Source of the DNA: Thermodesulfobacteriota bacterium
GTDB taxonomy: Bacteria; Desulfobacterota; GWC2-55-46
Length of the DNA: 64,000 nucleotides
Reading direction: 5' to 3'
NCBI GenBank assembly: GCA_030583865.1
Contig: CP129479.1
Coordinates: 62,001 to 126,000 of the forward strand
In this document: in pieces, positions 33,379 through 41,342 of the stretch
Layout of the letters: the number at the start of each line of letters is the position of its first letter
Numbering within the stretch: position 1 is the first letter of the stretch
Made by a program: the position numbers and the translations under genes
The notes under the pieces: generated by a model
Seen by the model: only the letters and a program-made list of their open reading frames with translations
Database searches by the model: none
What the model was told of the DNA's origin: nothing

Positions 33379-34485
33379 CTATTTTGAATTCCAGCCCGCT
33401 ATCAGCCTTTCCCCTATGGCCCTGACCACCGGAACGCTCACCGCGTTCCCGAGGCATTTATACCTCTGCGTGTCCGAAACCCCTTCCGTCCAGCCGTCCG
33501 GGAATCCCTGGAGCCGCTCACATTCCAGCGGGGTCAGTCTCCTTATCCCTGTGACGGTCTCAACGGCCTGCCCGTTCCCGCTATCCAGGCAATAGGTGTT
33601 ACCGTCCTCCCTGCTTAAAGGCCCGCTCCCGCCCGAGGACGTCTTGTTCCTCAAGGAGGGCCTGTCCGGGCTCCTGGGCTGAAGGGAGTGAACGATGATC
33701 CCGTGCCTGTCATGGCAGGTCAGCGTGAACATGGGCTCCTCCGGCTCCTTGAAGCGCCTGCCGCCCCAGACTTTCTCATTAGCCGCGCTCTTTACCGGGA
33801 TGACGTAGCCACATAGGGGTCCGTCCGACCCTGCTTGGCATACCTGGCCGTCAGGGTGCCCGCCACCTGGTCCTCGCCTTTGGGCTTGCATTTGCCCCCG
33901 AAGCCGCCGTTGTAGCTCAATAATCTCCGGGTCGCCTTCTCCGAAAGGGAATACTTTGGGGCGGGATTTTCCTCTAAGATGTCCGATAAAGTAGACGCGT
34001 TCTCTATTTTGGGGTAGAAACCACTGTGTATTAAGCAGCTGCCATTCGCATTCATAAACCCCAAGGTCGGCAATTGCTCGCAGGACGGCCGTAAAGTCTC
34101 GCCAGTCCGATGATGATAGGAGCCCTTTGACGTTTTCAAAGATAAAGACCGTGGGGCTGGCAGCTTTAATGATTTGCACAGCCTCAAAAAAGAGCCCACT
34201 CCGTGCCGCATGAAGTCCTCTTCGTTTTCCTGCCATTGATAGATCCTGGCATGGAAACCCGAACGTAAAGAGGTCGAGTCGACCCGGCAATTTTCCAGCA
34301 GGGATAATTGTTCTGACATCGCCCATATCCTCCGCACTCGGAAAGTGCTTTTTGTAGATCTGTTTAGCGTACTTGTCTATCTCGGAAAAACCGACCCACC
34401 CGAACCGAAACCCGGCTTCCTCGAGTCCTCTATGGAAGCCTCCTATTCCGGAGAACGCGTCAAGGTAATTAAGCGGCCTGGCCAT
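33379..34485 (-). CDS. Phage DNA (cytosine-5)-methyltransferase
   Basis: From ATG 34485 this is a 368-residue C5 methyltransferase. Motif I is DAFSGIGGFHRGL, motif IV 'FGFPCQDLSMAG' with the catalytic Pro-Cys, motif VI 'FIFENVKGLL', motif VIII 'PQNRERVYFIGHL', and motifs IX-X lie in 'RRLTPLECERLQGFPDGW' and 'YKCLGNAVSVPVVRAIGE'. It would methylate phage DNA at an unknown sequence to evade restriction. In the variable region (about 33,790-34,000) another frame carries methyltransferase-like sequence (TLSDILEENP, then 'AGTLTARYAKQGRTDPYV'), so the region may contain two compensating frameshifts. It is the last gene of the phage, three bases after the adenine methylase. Confidence 0.85.
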   Translation of the reverse strand: MARPLNYLDAFSGIGGFHRGLEEAGFRFGWVGFSEIDKYAKQIYKKHFPSAEDMGDVRTIIPAGKLPGRLDLFTFGFPCQDLSMAGKRRGLHAARSGLFFEAVQIIKAASPTVFIFENVKGLLSSSDWRDFTAVLRAIADLGVYECEWQLLNTQWFLPQNRERVYFIGHLRGKSRPKVFPFGEGDPEIIELQRRLRGQMQAQRRGPGGGHPDGQVCQAGSDGPLCGYVIPVKSAANEKVWGGRRFKEPEEPMFTLTCHDRHGIIVHSLQPRSPDRPSLRNKTSSGGSGPLSREDGNTYCLDSGNGQAVETVTGIRRLTPLECERLQGFPDGWTEGVSDTQRYKCLGNAVSVPVVRAIGERLIAGWNSK

Positions 34486-34487
34486 AA

Positions 34488-35246
34488 TCAGAAGTTCCTC
34501 ACCAGGAGCTCGCCTCTTGCCGCCGCCTTGCCGCATTTGCTCCCCAGGCTGTAGTCGGTTTTGAGGGCTGTCTGTTTAAGCCCCTTGAACGCCTTCCTCA
34601 TCTCCGGGATGTCGTTTACGCTTATAAGCATCTTTCCCTTTACGGACCTGGCCTTCTCGGCCAGGAGGTCGTACTGCTCGAGGCCGAAGTCCACCCCATA
34701 CCCTTCCGTGCCCCAATAGGGCGGGTCGCAATAGATGAAGGTGTGCTCCCGGTCATATTTCTCGATGCATTCCTGCCAGCTAAGGCGCTCCACAAAGACC
34801 CTGGAGAGCCTCAGATGGGCTTCGCTCAGCTCCTCCTCGATCCGGAGGAGATTAAGCCTGGCCGGGGATGTGGTCGCGGTCCCGAAAGACTGTCCCCGGA
34901 CCTTCCCGCCGAAAGAAAGCCTCTGGAGGTAATAGAACCGGGCGGCCCGCTGGATGTCGGTCAAGGTCTCGGGCGGGGTGTCCTGAAGCCAGTCGTATAT
35001 TTTCCGGCTGGTAAGCGCCCATTTGAACTGCCGAAGGAACTCCTCGAGATGGTGCTGGACCACCCTGTAAAGGGTCACCAGGTCCAGGTTGACATCGTTA
35101 AGGACCTCCACCTTCGAGGGCTCCTTAAGGAAAAAAAGGGCTGCGCCCCCGGCAAAGGGTTCGCAATAACAGGTGTGTGTTGGAAATAAAGGCAGGATTT
35201 GCTTGGCTAACCGGCGCTTTCCGCCGATCCACGGGATTATGCTCAT
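34488..35246 (-). CDS. Phage D12-class DNA adenine-N6 methyltransferase
   Basis: A 252-residue alpha-class (D12) N6-adenine methyltransferase, the class of Dam and DpnM. Motif X is 'WIGGKRRLAKQILPLFP', motif I 'YCEPFAGGAALFF', and the catalytic motif IV 'FIYCDPPYWGTEGYG' (DPPY). 'LNDVNLDLVTLYRVVQHH' matches the conserved helix after motif I. The target sequence cannot be read, and GATC is one option. It is encoded with the C5 enzyme at the right end of the phage, where Mu carries its own modification gene mom. An aggagg ribosome site precedes ATG 35246. Confidence 0.9.
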   Translation of the reverse strand: MSIIPWIGGKRRLAKQILPLFPTHTCYCEPFAGGAALFFLKEPSKVEVLNDVNLDLVTLYRVVQHHLEEFLRQFKWALTSRKIYDWLQDTPPETLTDIQRAARFYYLQRLSFGGKVRGQSFGTATTSPARLNLLRIEEELSEAHLRLSRVFVERLSWQECIEKYDREHTFIYCDPPYWGTEGYGVDFGLEQYDLLAEKARSVKGKMLISVNDIPEMRKAFKGLKQTALKTDYSLGSKCGKAAARGELLVRNF

Positions 35247-35328
35247 TACAGGAGGCCCCTCCTTATCAAATAGGATTTGATTTCCATGAGGGTGCCCTGC
35301 TACATTAAATCCGCCCTTGCGCGAGGGT

Positions 35329-35403
35329 GCGGATAGTAGCGGGCAACCGTCCTGTGTTATTGCACAGGGTTGGGGAGGGGCAAACTCCCCGACTGCTATC
35401 CGC
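35329..35403 (+). ncRNA. Candidate structured RNA (three-way junction)
   Basis: A 75-base segment between the last tail-operon gene and the methylases folds into a compact junction. The outer stem is gcggatag (35329-35336) with ctatccgc (35396-35403), extended by three more pairs. Hairpin 1 is cctgtg/cacagg (35351-35368), and hairpin 2 is ggggag/ctcccc (35372-35390). In the outer stem and hairpin 1, the extra pairs work as G-U only on the plus strand and become C-A mismatches on the minus strand, favouring a plus-strand RNA. It does not match a tRNA or a family I know. Confidence 0.4.
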
Positions 35404-35407
35404 TCTG

Positions 35408-35722
35408 CTATTTCAGCTTGAAAGCCTTCTCTTCTGTCGTCACGTCCGTATAAGTCCCGTCACCCCCTTTGCACTTGGCCTTGTATTCCCCGGTAAGCCA
35501 GTTTTCCGCCGTCTGGCAGATGTAATAATACTTCCCGACCTGGCCATCTTTCTTCGTCATGGTCGTTTCAGCCACCTTTTCCACATTCTGCGGGTCCAGG
35601 ATCGCGATAGTCGGCAGGGTAGGAGGGTCGAAATACTCGATGGCTCCAAACGGGGTATTTCTTTTGAACTCGACCTGGATCAGGATCGCCGACCCCCTGT
35701 CCTTGGTTACTATGGCACTCAT
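35408..35722 (-). CDS. Phage hypothetical protein, probable tail-tip component
   Basis: A 104-residue predicted beta-rich protein (SAILIQVEFKRNTPFGAIEYF, KVAETTMTKKDGQVGKYYY, 'WLTGEYKAKCKGGDGTYTD'), reminiscent of the small beta-sandwich proteins that follow phage tail-fibre genes. A clear aggagg ribosome site stands before ATG 35722. It overlaps the upstream 82-residue frame by four bases (ATGA coupling), so it is the last gene of the tail operon. No family is recognised. Confidence 0.6.
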   Translation of the reverse strand: MSAIVTKDRGSAILIQVEFKRNTPFGAIEYFDPPTLPTIAILDPQNVEKVAETTMTKKDGQVGKYYYICQTAENWLTGEYKAKCKGGDGTYTDVTTEEKAFKLK

Positions 35723-35967
35723 ATGTCCTCCTGCGCCTGTATTGCTATTTGAATGTTTCTACAGGCAGAAAATTCCGGATTAATGAAGCGCTCCGCGTTA
35801 ATAAAGGTGTCTCCCAGGCCAATCCCGAGCATCGAGGCATTGAGGAGCTCCTTTCCATCAAGATCCGCGTCAATGAGGTTCTCCGCCTCGATAGCTGTCT
35901 CATCCCTTTCAGCCCCGGATATGAAGGCCTCCAGGAGACCTTTTGAAAGCAGGAACTCCCCGTCCAT
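35719..35967 (-). CDS. Phage hypothetical protein with pentapeptide-like pattern
   Basis: An 82-residue frame rich in short phrases such as NLIDADLDGKELLNASMLG and 'FINAERFINPEF', where A/L/F residues recur with a spacing of about five. This suggests a small beta-helix or pentapeptide-like coil. It lies one base after the end of the neighbouring tail gene and is coupled to the next gene by a four-base overlap. Function unknown. Confidence 0.55.
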   Translation of the reverse strand: MDGEFLLSKGLLEAFISGAERDETAIEAENLIDADLDGKELLNASMLGIGLGDTFINAERFINPEFSACRNIQIAIQAQEDI

Positions 35968-35968
35968 A

Positions 35969-37063
35969 TCAGTAATCCGGCACCGTTATAGTCGTTTGAA
36001 CGTAGGGTTTTATTCTGATCAGAGAGTAAGGTACGGCCGTCGACATTCCTCCGGACCAACCCCAAAACGCGATGCTGTCCCCGCCTGCTCTCCAGCCCCA
36101 AAAGGCCGGGTCTATCTGCCCTGATTGCTCCGCGGCGGAATCCAGAACCCAACTCAAGAAGGCCGCCCTGCCGCCCAGGACCAGCCCGCCCTGGCCATGT
36201 CTTACTGCCCCGCGCTTTATAACGGCCGTCCCGCCGAGAATAAAGCCGCCGCTCCCGGTTATGGACGGGCTGGCGGGCTCCCCTGTCATGTCGGCCGACC
36301 CGCCGAGAATGAAACCTCCGGTTCCCGCCAGGGATTGCGTTTGCGGTATATGGAGGTCTACGCCCCCCATTTCGCCCGACGAATACCTTTGCGCGCGGTT
36401 GCAGATGTTCCATAGCGCCCAGTAGTTATCGCCATATACGAACTCATCAATCTCTCGGTCGAAATCGAGCGTTAGCGTGGTGACCAGGTTTGTCCGCGCC
36501 GCATCGCTGAAGAGCTTGAGGTTTACTCTTCCGTAGGTTCCGCCGTCCACCCTCTCGAATCGGCCATAATAGCCAGTGTTAAGGGAGATGGTCGCCTCGG
36601 TTGAATAGGTCTCCGGATTGACCCCTATCTCCTCCGTATACGAAATCGAAAAGAATGCCTTTAGTGGCCCGCCTTCTGTCTCTCTCCTTATGTCGGCATA
36701 CAGGTATGTTTTGGCCCAGTTCTCCTCCCAATTCGGGTCCCATATCGGCGCGGAAGTAAGCTCATAAATCTGGAGCCTGTGGGTGCCGACTGTCCCGCCG
36801 CCCTCGAACTCGGTAATCTTGAAATAAAAATCATGCCGGAAATTCCCGCATGGAGTTCCCGAAAGAGCTGCCAGCTCCCGTGCGCCATATGCGGTCGCCT
36901 CGTCGCCGTATTCGGTGCCGCCGTAGCTCGGCCCGGCAAACAATTTCGTCCAGGTAAAGTAATCCTGGTAGACCGTAAATACAGGGTCGTAAGGAGGGTC
37001 GGGCTGAAGCCGTGCGGAGTAGAACTCCCACGGCGGCTGCTGTAAAAGGTCCTCGATGGCCAT
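35969..37063 (-). CDS. Tail-tip protein with GGFxLGG repeats
   Basis: A 364-residue protein. The first 230 residues are predicted beta structure (WEFYSARLQPDPPYDP at the start). Residues about 235-330 hold three copies of a glycine-rich phrase: GTGGFILGGSADMTG, then 'GSGGFILGGTAVIKR', then 'GQGGLVLGGRAAFLS'. The same phrase recurs in the upstream neighbour (37064-37927). The position after the baseplate-hub-like genes suggests a structural or fibre role. The ATG follows the neighbour's stop with no gap, so the two are co-translated. Confidence 0.65.
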   Translation of the reverse strand: MAIEDLLQQPPWEFYSARLQPDPPYDPVFTVYQDYFTWTKLFAGPSYGGTEYGDEATAYGARELAALSGTPCGNFRHDFYFKITEFEGGGTVGTHRLQIYELTSAPIWDPNWEENWAKTYLYADIRRETEGGPLKAFFSISYTEEIGVNPETYSTEATISLNTGYYGRFERVDGGTYGRVNLKLFSDAARTNLVTTLTLDFDREIDEFVYGDNYWALWNICNRAQRYSSGEMGGVDLHIPQTQSLAGTGGFILGGSADMTGEPASPSITGSGGFILGGTAVIKRGAVRHGQGGLVLGGRAAFLSWVLDSAAEQSGQIDPAFWGWRAGGDSIAFWGWSGGMSTAVPYSLIRIKPYVQTTITVPDY

Positions 37064-37927
37064 TTATTCCACTATGACAACTTTGCTGCGGACCTTGGTG
37101 GCCGGGTTGTACTCGTAGGTCATCACGGGGTATTCGCCGTTTGCATCAAACGCAGCCCAAATTTCAATACCTTCAGGAGTTACAGATATTCGAGCAAACT
37201 TGTGAGTCATAAGCACGTAAATCGTTTCTATCTTGGCCGCCAGCTCGGGCGATATGCTCGGTTCGCTGTAGGGCGTACCTGTCATCGTCCCCGAGCCGCC
37301 GAGCACGAAGCCTCCTGAGCCGTTTATGGTCTGGTCCTGCGCCTGCCCGGCTGGCGTACCTGTCATCGTCCCCGAGCCGCCGAGCACGAAGCCTCCTGAG
37401 CCGTTTATGGTCTGGTCCTGCGCCGAGCTCTCCTGATAGATGATCCCTTCGATACGGGAATCCCTTGTGGAATTACCGTAAGTGAGCTCCGCCTCGCCCC
37501 ATTCGGCGGCATCGGCAAAGGTCCATCTGATAAAATCCCATGTGGCCGCGCTCAATACCCCGTCAAAGCCGAGCTGGGCTGAAATCCATGTCCTGGTGTA
37601 TGTGTTGGCTCCTATAATGAGCTTTTCAACGACCTTGATGGCATCTGTTGAAACGACAGAAACATTATTATTGAGCGTAAAACCGGCGTTCTGATAGCCT
37701 TCGCCATCTGCACTGCGCGAAACGGACGCGACATCCGTGCCCAACGAGGTTTCAGAGCCGTTTGAATGGCGAATAGAAATATTCGCCCGCCAGGTAACCG
37801 TCCCGCCGGAATACCCGGCTCCATGCGCCTCCGGGTCTCCGGACGTCTGGACGGTGTCGAGCTTTTTTCCGGCCTGCCCGTTTATAGTGACGTCGGTTTT
37901 TGTATGGTGAAGGATCAACTCTGCCAT
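37064..37927 (-). CDS. Tail-tip protein with a perfect tandem repeat
   Basis: A 287-residue protein. The N-terminal 180 residues are beta-rich and include a Ser/Thr-rich core (ISIRHSNGSETSLGTDVAS). Then comes a 27-residue repeat present twice, QDQTINGSGGFVLGGSGTM followed by TGTPAGQA-type sequence. The last 60 residues form a separate small domain ending 'KVRSKVVIVE'. The repeat shares its GGFVLGG phrase with the next gene. It probably belongs to the tail fibre or tip, where repeats lengthen a shaft. No enzymatic motif is visible. Confidence 0.65.
   Translation of the reverse strand: MAELILHHTKTDVTINGQAGKKLDTVQTSGDPEAHGAGYSGGTVTWRANISIRHSNGSETSLGTDVASVSRSADGEGYQNAGFTLNNNVSVVSTDAIKVVEKLIIGANTYTRTWISAQLGFDGVLSAATWDFIRWTFADAAEWGEAELTYGNSTRDSRIEGIIYQESSAQDQTINGSGGFVLGGSGTMTGTPAGQAQDQTINGSGGFVLGGSGTMTGTPYSEPSISPELAAKIETIYVLMTHKFARISVTPEGIEIWAAFDANGEYPVMTYEYNPATKVRSKVVIVE
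37272..37424 (-). repeat. Perfect 72-base tandem repeat with period 81
   Basis: Bases 37272-37343 are repeated without a single change at 37353-37424, separated by nine bases, so the period is 81 bases or 27 codons. Identity at third positions means the duplication is recent or kept uniform by recombination. It lies inside the tail gene 37064-37927. Confidence 0.9.
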
Positions 37928-37974
37928 CAGAAGCTCCTAAGGGGGCCGGAGCCCCCTCGTGGATTTTAGAAAGA

Positions 37975-38403
37975 TCAGGTCGGCGTGCCTTTGGATGCCT
38001 GGATTTTCAGATTGATCTTATAGGTATCCCCGTCGCCGGCCGGGGTGAACGGATTCGGGTCCCTCTCTGCATAGATATGCACCCCGTCGGCGTCCAAAAC
38101 CTCATATCCATAGATGGTCGCGCCTCCGTTAAGGGGTCCCGTGAAGGTGAATGTCTGTTCGGGGTAGATCGCCTGGTCTATTCCGCCGACATTCGAGACC
38201 GTGAACGAGCCGTTGGCGAGCGTCTTGGCCGCATACCCCCCGCCGGCTGCCTCGGTGAAATTGCCAGCCGTGTGAGAGTCCAGCGGAGTTATGTCGTTCG
38301 TGAAGAGCTTCAGTTGAAAATTGCTTCCTCCAGCGGGTCTCACATTGTTGAAGTAAGTATTAAGTATTGCATTTGCCCCTGAATCGCCAAGTACGAGTGC
38401 CAT
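37975..38403 (-). CDS. Phage tail-associated structural protein
   Basis: A 142-residue, predicted beta-sandwich protein. It starts ALVLGDSGANAILNTYFNN and contains 'FQLKLFTNDITPLDSHTAGNFTEAAGGGYAAKTL', a pattern common in short proteins next to phage tail fibres. It ends with a KIQASKGTPT tail. An aggtat-like ribosome site stands before the ATG. No enzymatic function is visible. It belongs to the tail operon between a fibre-like gene and a small hypothetical gene. Confidence 0.6.
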   Translation of the reverse strand: MALVLGDSGANAILNTYFNNVRPAGGSNFQLKLFTNDITPLDSHTAGNFTEAAGGGYAAKTLANGSFTVSNVGGIDQAIYPEQTFTFTGPLNGGATIYGYEVLDADGVHIYAERDPNPFTPAGDGDTYKINLKIQASKGTPT

Positions 38404-38432
38404 TTTTTATACCTCCGTTTAAGGTTCAAATT

Positions 38433-38786
38433 TCAATCCCGCCTTACCAGCCGCCGCACCTTCATCCCCTCGGGGATCAGGACTCCCGGAGGCGGGGTGA
38501 ATTCGTAGGCCGTGTCCACCTTGTAATTCCCCATGACGTATTCGGCCCTGTCCACGTTCACAATTTCGGGCTGGCCGGTTTCAGGGTTCAGTGCGGCCTT
38601 CTGCCCGCTTGCTCCGTCGATTTCCATCGCGGTGAGCGTGTCGATATTTATCCGGGTCTGCTCATAGCCTTCCGGCACGCCTTCGCGGATCGTGAACAAA
38701 GGCGCCCCGCTATTCACCGGCAGGGAATCGGTGCAGTAGCAGCCGAGAATATTGCCCTCCGAGTCGTGCAAAACCTCCAGATACAT
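38433..38786 (-). CDS. Phage hypothetical protein
   Basis: A 117-residue protein with a beta-rich start (MYLEVLHDSEGNILGCYCTD) and a C-terminal half with charged residues and a 'VIPEGMKVRRLVRRD' end. The intervening sequence EGVPEGYEQTRINIDTLTA suggests a small chaperone or adaptor next to the fibre genes. It is preceded by an aaggaggc ribosome site and lies nine bases after its upstream neighbour. Not recognised. Confidence 0.55.
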   Translation of the reverse strand: MYLEVLHDSEGNILGCYCTDSLPVNSGAPLFTIREGVPEGYEQTRINIDTLTAMEIDGASGQKAALNPETGQPEIVNVDRAEYVMGNYKVDTAYEFTPPPGVLIPEGMKVRRLVRRD

Positions 38787-38795
38787 AAGGCCTCC

Positions 38796-39647
38796 TTAAT
38801 TGCTGTGGTAGTCCCAGTAAACTATAAAGGTCTCGCCGTTGCCGATTGGCATACTCAACATGACCTGTCTGGCGGCTCCGGTTGAGACAAGGTCGGTCTG
38901 GCAGATCATTCTGCCGCTGTAGACGCTTCCGTACTTGTACAAATCCGGGTAATGAGAATACCTATGGACTGTGATATATACGTCCCCTCCGAAAGCATAC
39001 GAATAACTTCCCTGAGTCATCTTGAGCTTGGAAAGGGTTATGGCCGTATCCGGCGACTGGAATAGCTGGACACCGTCGAAGTAGGTCGAGCCCGCCACGT
39101 CAGTATCCGTATACCCGCCTATCAAACGGATTTTGATATAACGCGCGTTCGCCGGAGGGGTGAAGTTATAAGAGAGCGACCGGGCATTGGCATCCGGGGC
39201 CGTGGCGTTGTAAAGGTCCGCTGAGGAAAGGAAGACCTTGTCTTTATCGAAATAGCGGACCTGGACGATGTTCCTTATGCCCGAAACCGAGGACCTGATG
39301 TTGAGCTTGATCGAGTTCTGGTCGAGGCTCGAGACCTCTACATAATCGCTGTCGAGATAGCCGCCGCCGTTCCCGCCGCCTCCGGGGTGAGTGAAACGGT
39401 ACGCCCTGGTCCCGTGCATCGGGTTGTCGGTGTCAAACCCGGCAGACCCGCCCGGATACAGGCTCCGCGTCCAGTTGTCCGGGATGCCGTCCTCGTCCGT
39501 GTCCGTTTCAAAGGAGCCGTTCTTAAGCCCGCCTTCCACTGCGATGCTGAAAAGGTGCTCGAAGTTCCCCTTGATCTTCTGCCAGAGGCTCCTTTTGGCC
39601 GGGCGTCCCACGACTATGTCGTTGTCTGTTATCGCCTCGTAAGCCAT
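38796..39647 (-). CDS. Tail-tip protein with carbohydrate-binding-like domain
   Basis: A 283-residue protein. After a short helical start (RSLWQKIKGNFEHLFS), residues 40-195 resemble a CBM_4_9-type jelly roll, signalled by 'KNGSFETDTDEDGIPDNWT', a calcium-loop-like 'DTDEDGIPD' and the late 'STYFDGVQLF' strand. The last 80 residues form a separate beta domain. Such modules in tail tips bind surface polysaccharide, so this is a candidate receptor-binding protein. It is flanked by the hub-like 561-residue gene and a small hypothetical gene. Confidence 0.68.
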   Translation of the reverse strand: MAYEAITDNDIVVGRPAKRSLWQKIKGNFEHLFSIAVEGGLKNGSFETDTDEDGIPDNWTRSLYPGGSAGFDTDNPMHGTRAYRFTHPGGGGNGGGYLDSDYVEVSSLDQNSIKLNIRSSVSGIRNIVQVRYFDKDKVFLSSADLYNATAPDANARSLSYNFTPPANARYIKIRLIGGYTDTDVAGSTYFDGVQLFQSPDTAITLSKLKMTQGSYSYAFGGDVYITVHRYSHYPDLYKYGSVYSGRMICQTDLVSTGAARQVMLSMPIGNGETFIVYWDYHSN

Positions 39648-39656
39648 CCTGCTCTC

Positions 39657-41342
39657 CTAATATATGTGGTAGCCGGGGCTGCCGTCGGGCATGAGCCCGT
39701 CGTCGTCGCAGATATACCCGTACTCTTTGTCCTCTTCCGTCGCCTGGTCCCAGTCGGGAGCGTCATCGGGGGCGATTATGTCGATCTTCCTCGGGCTTAT
39801 CCGGAGGGCCCTGAGAGCTATCCTCTTGCCCTTGAATTCGCGCTTGATTATCTGGAAGGGCGCCCTCACCAGGGGGCTTCCGTCCGGCTCCACGACCTCG
39901 TCGGTCGAGAGCCTTATGTTCTCTCCGGTTTTTGCATCGGCGTCCTTCAGGTGCGCGTCGAAAGAGACTATCGGCATGGGGTCCCTCTGCCGCCAGACCT
40001 GACGCATTGCAAAGTCCTTTATGAAGCTCGCAATCGTCTCCTCCTGGGCGTACCAGGTACCGAGCCAGCGGCAGAAGAATTTCTTCTCGGCCGCCGTGCC
40101 GTATGAATTCGCGCTCTCCGCGTCCGGGTCCACGGCCAGGTCGAGCCTGCCGTATGATCCGGGCGAGTCGAGCTCGCCTATGGGGCTTTTGTCCCAATAG
40201 ACCAGGACCCTCGATACTCTTGACGACTTGTTATCGTCCACCCCGGAAGAACCGTTGATGATATTAGCCTCGTCGCTGAATTCCCTGTACGACCGGCCGG
40301 GCTCGTTAGGGATGTTCCGCCGTATGGTGACCTTGAGGTCCTCGCCCACCCATGATTTGCAGTCCAGGAGGTCTACTATCTCGAAATAGAGCTCTTTGAG
40401 CTTGGTCGGCTCTGAGACGACGGCCGAGAAATCGACCTCGCCGCCCGGCCAGTCCCGCCAGTAATCGAACCCGTCCGAATCCACGCTCCCGGCGTCGTAG
40501 CCCGCGTCCTCGAGGAGCATCTGCTTCAGGATGTCGAAGGGATTCGCCGGGGCGTAGTACCTTACCTTCTGCACCTTCTCTCCGGGGCCGTATCCGGCGG
40601 CGATGGTGCCGAAGTGGCCCCTCTGGCAGCCGGTCAGCTGGTTTGCCTGGGCGCTTGCCCCGGTGTAGCTGATTATCTCGTCTCCCATCCTGATATAGCC
40701 CGAGGGAGATTTCAGCCCTTCGACCGTCGTAAGCGTCATCTCATTCGCCGCTTCGTCCACGGCGGCCACTAACTTTATATCGAGCTTCGGAGGCACTTCG
40801 ATCTTGTCGAGGGCCTTCAGGAGGTCCACTATCTCCACCTCCACGGTCCCCTTGCCGCGCTTGATGTTCTCGATCCTGCCGATGAAGGTCTGACGGAACT
40901 CCTCTTCCGGGTCTCCCAGGTTACCCTCATAGACCCTGGCCTCGCGGCCCTCGTAGTTTTTGTTCCTGGCCAGGAGCTTCTTCCAGTAGGTGCCCTGCAC
41001 CGAGGATCTCTGAGAGACATACGGGTCTATCCCTATGTCGGTGTCCGGCTCGTCGTATAGGGTCGCCTTCACTCGGGCGCTCGCGGTCAGGTTGTCCTTT
41101 ATCTCCGTGGGCATATAGGAGATCTTCTCGATGTACGGCCGCTCCCCGCTCCTGAAAGGCAAGGCGGCATCATTCGATGTGAATTTATAGTCCCTCGTCT
41201 GCCTGAGATAGGCGCTCTTGTACCTGCAGGTCGGGTAAGTGTTGTAGCACGGCTCGCCGGTCGCCAGGCACGGGTTCGCGCCGAAAGTCCTGCCGCAAAA
41301 ATCGAGCGTGAGTATGAGCATGGAAACCGGCGTCACGTTCAT
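39657..41342 (-). CDS. Tail hub/tip protein (561 residues)
   Basis: A 561-residue protein in the place where siphoviral transposable phages carry the baseplate-hub or tail-tip complex. The N-terminal region contains a cluster of cysteines (FCGRTFGANPCLATGEPCYN, then PTCRY) that could bind a metal or form an iron-sulfur site, as in some tail-tip proteins. The middle is a beta domain with the phrase 'DEIISYTGASAQANQLTGCQRG', typical of phage hub proteins. The C-terminal part ends 'DDDGLMPDGSPGYHIY'. It overlaps the upstream gene by four bases. The exact role is inferred from position. Confidence 0.65.
   Translation of the reverse strand: MNVTPVSMLILTLDFCGRTFGANPCLATGEPCYNTYPTCRYKSAYLRQTRDYKFTSNDAALPFRSGERPYIEKISYMPTEIKDNLTASARVKATLYDEPDTDIGIDPYVSQRSSVQGTYWKKLLARNKNYEGREARVYEGNLGDPEEEFRQTFIGRIENIKRGKGTVEVEIVDLLKALDKIEVPPKLDIKLVAAVDEAANEMTLTTVEGLKSPSGYIRMGDEIISYTGASAQANQLTGCQRGHFGTIAAGYGPGEKVQKVRYYAPANPFDILKQMLLEDAGYDAGSVDSDGFDYWRDWPGGEVDFSAVVSEPTKLKELYFEIVDLLDCKSWVGEDLKVTIRRNIPNEPGRSYREFSDEANIINGSSGVDDNKSSRVSRVLVYWDKSPIGELDSPGSYGRLDLAVDPDAESANSYGTAAEKKFFCRWLGTWYAQEETIASFIKDFAMRQVWRQRDPMPIVSFDAHLKDADAKTGENIRLSTDEVVEPDGSPLVRAPFQIIKREFKGKRIALRALRISPRKIDIIAPDDAPDWDQATEEDKEYGYICDDDGLMPDGSPGYHIY

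Noticed and set aside
33792-34337. A separate 181-residue gene inside the C5 methyltransferase
   Set aside because: Its first two thirds are antisense-like noise with no similarity; only the last part resembles a methyltransferase, so it is treated as evidence of frameshift or overprinting and not as a gene.
37064-38403. Possible diversity-generating retroelement target in the tail genes
   Set aside because: No reverse transcriptase and no template repeat with adenine-specific differences was seen; the repeats are perfect or plain protein motifs.
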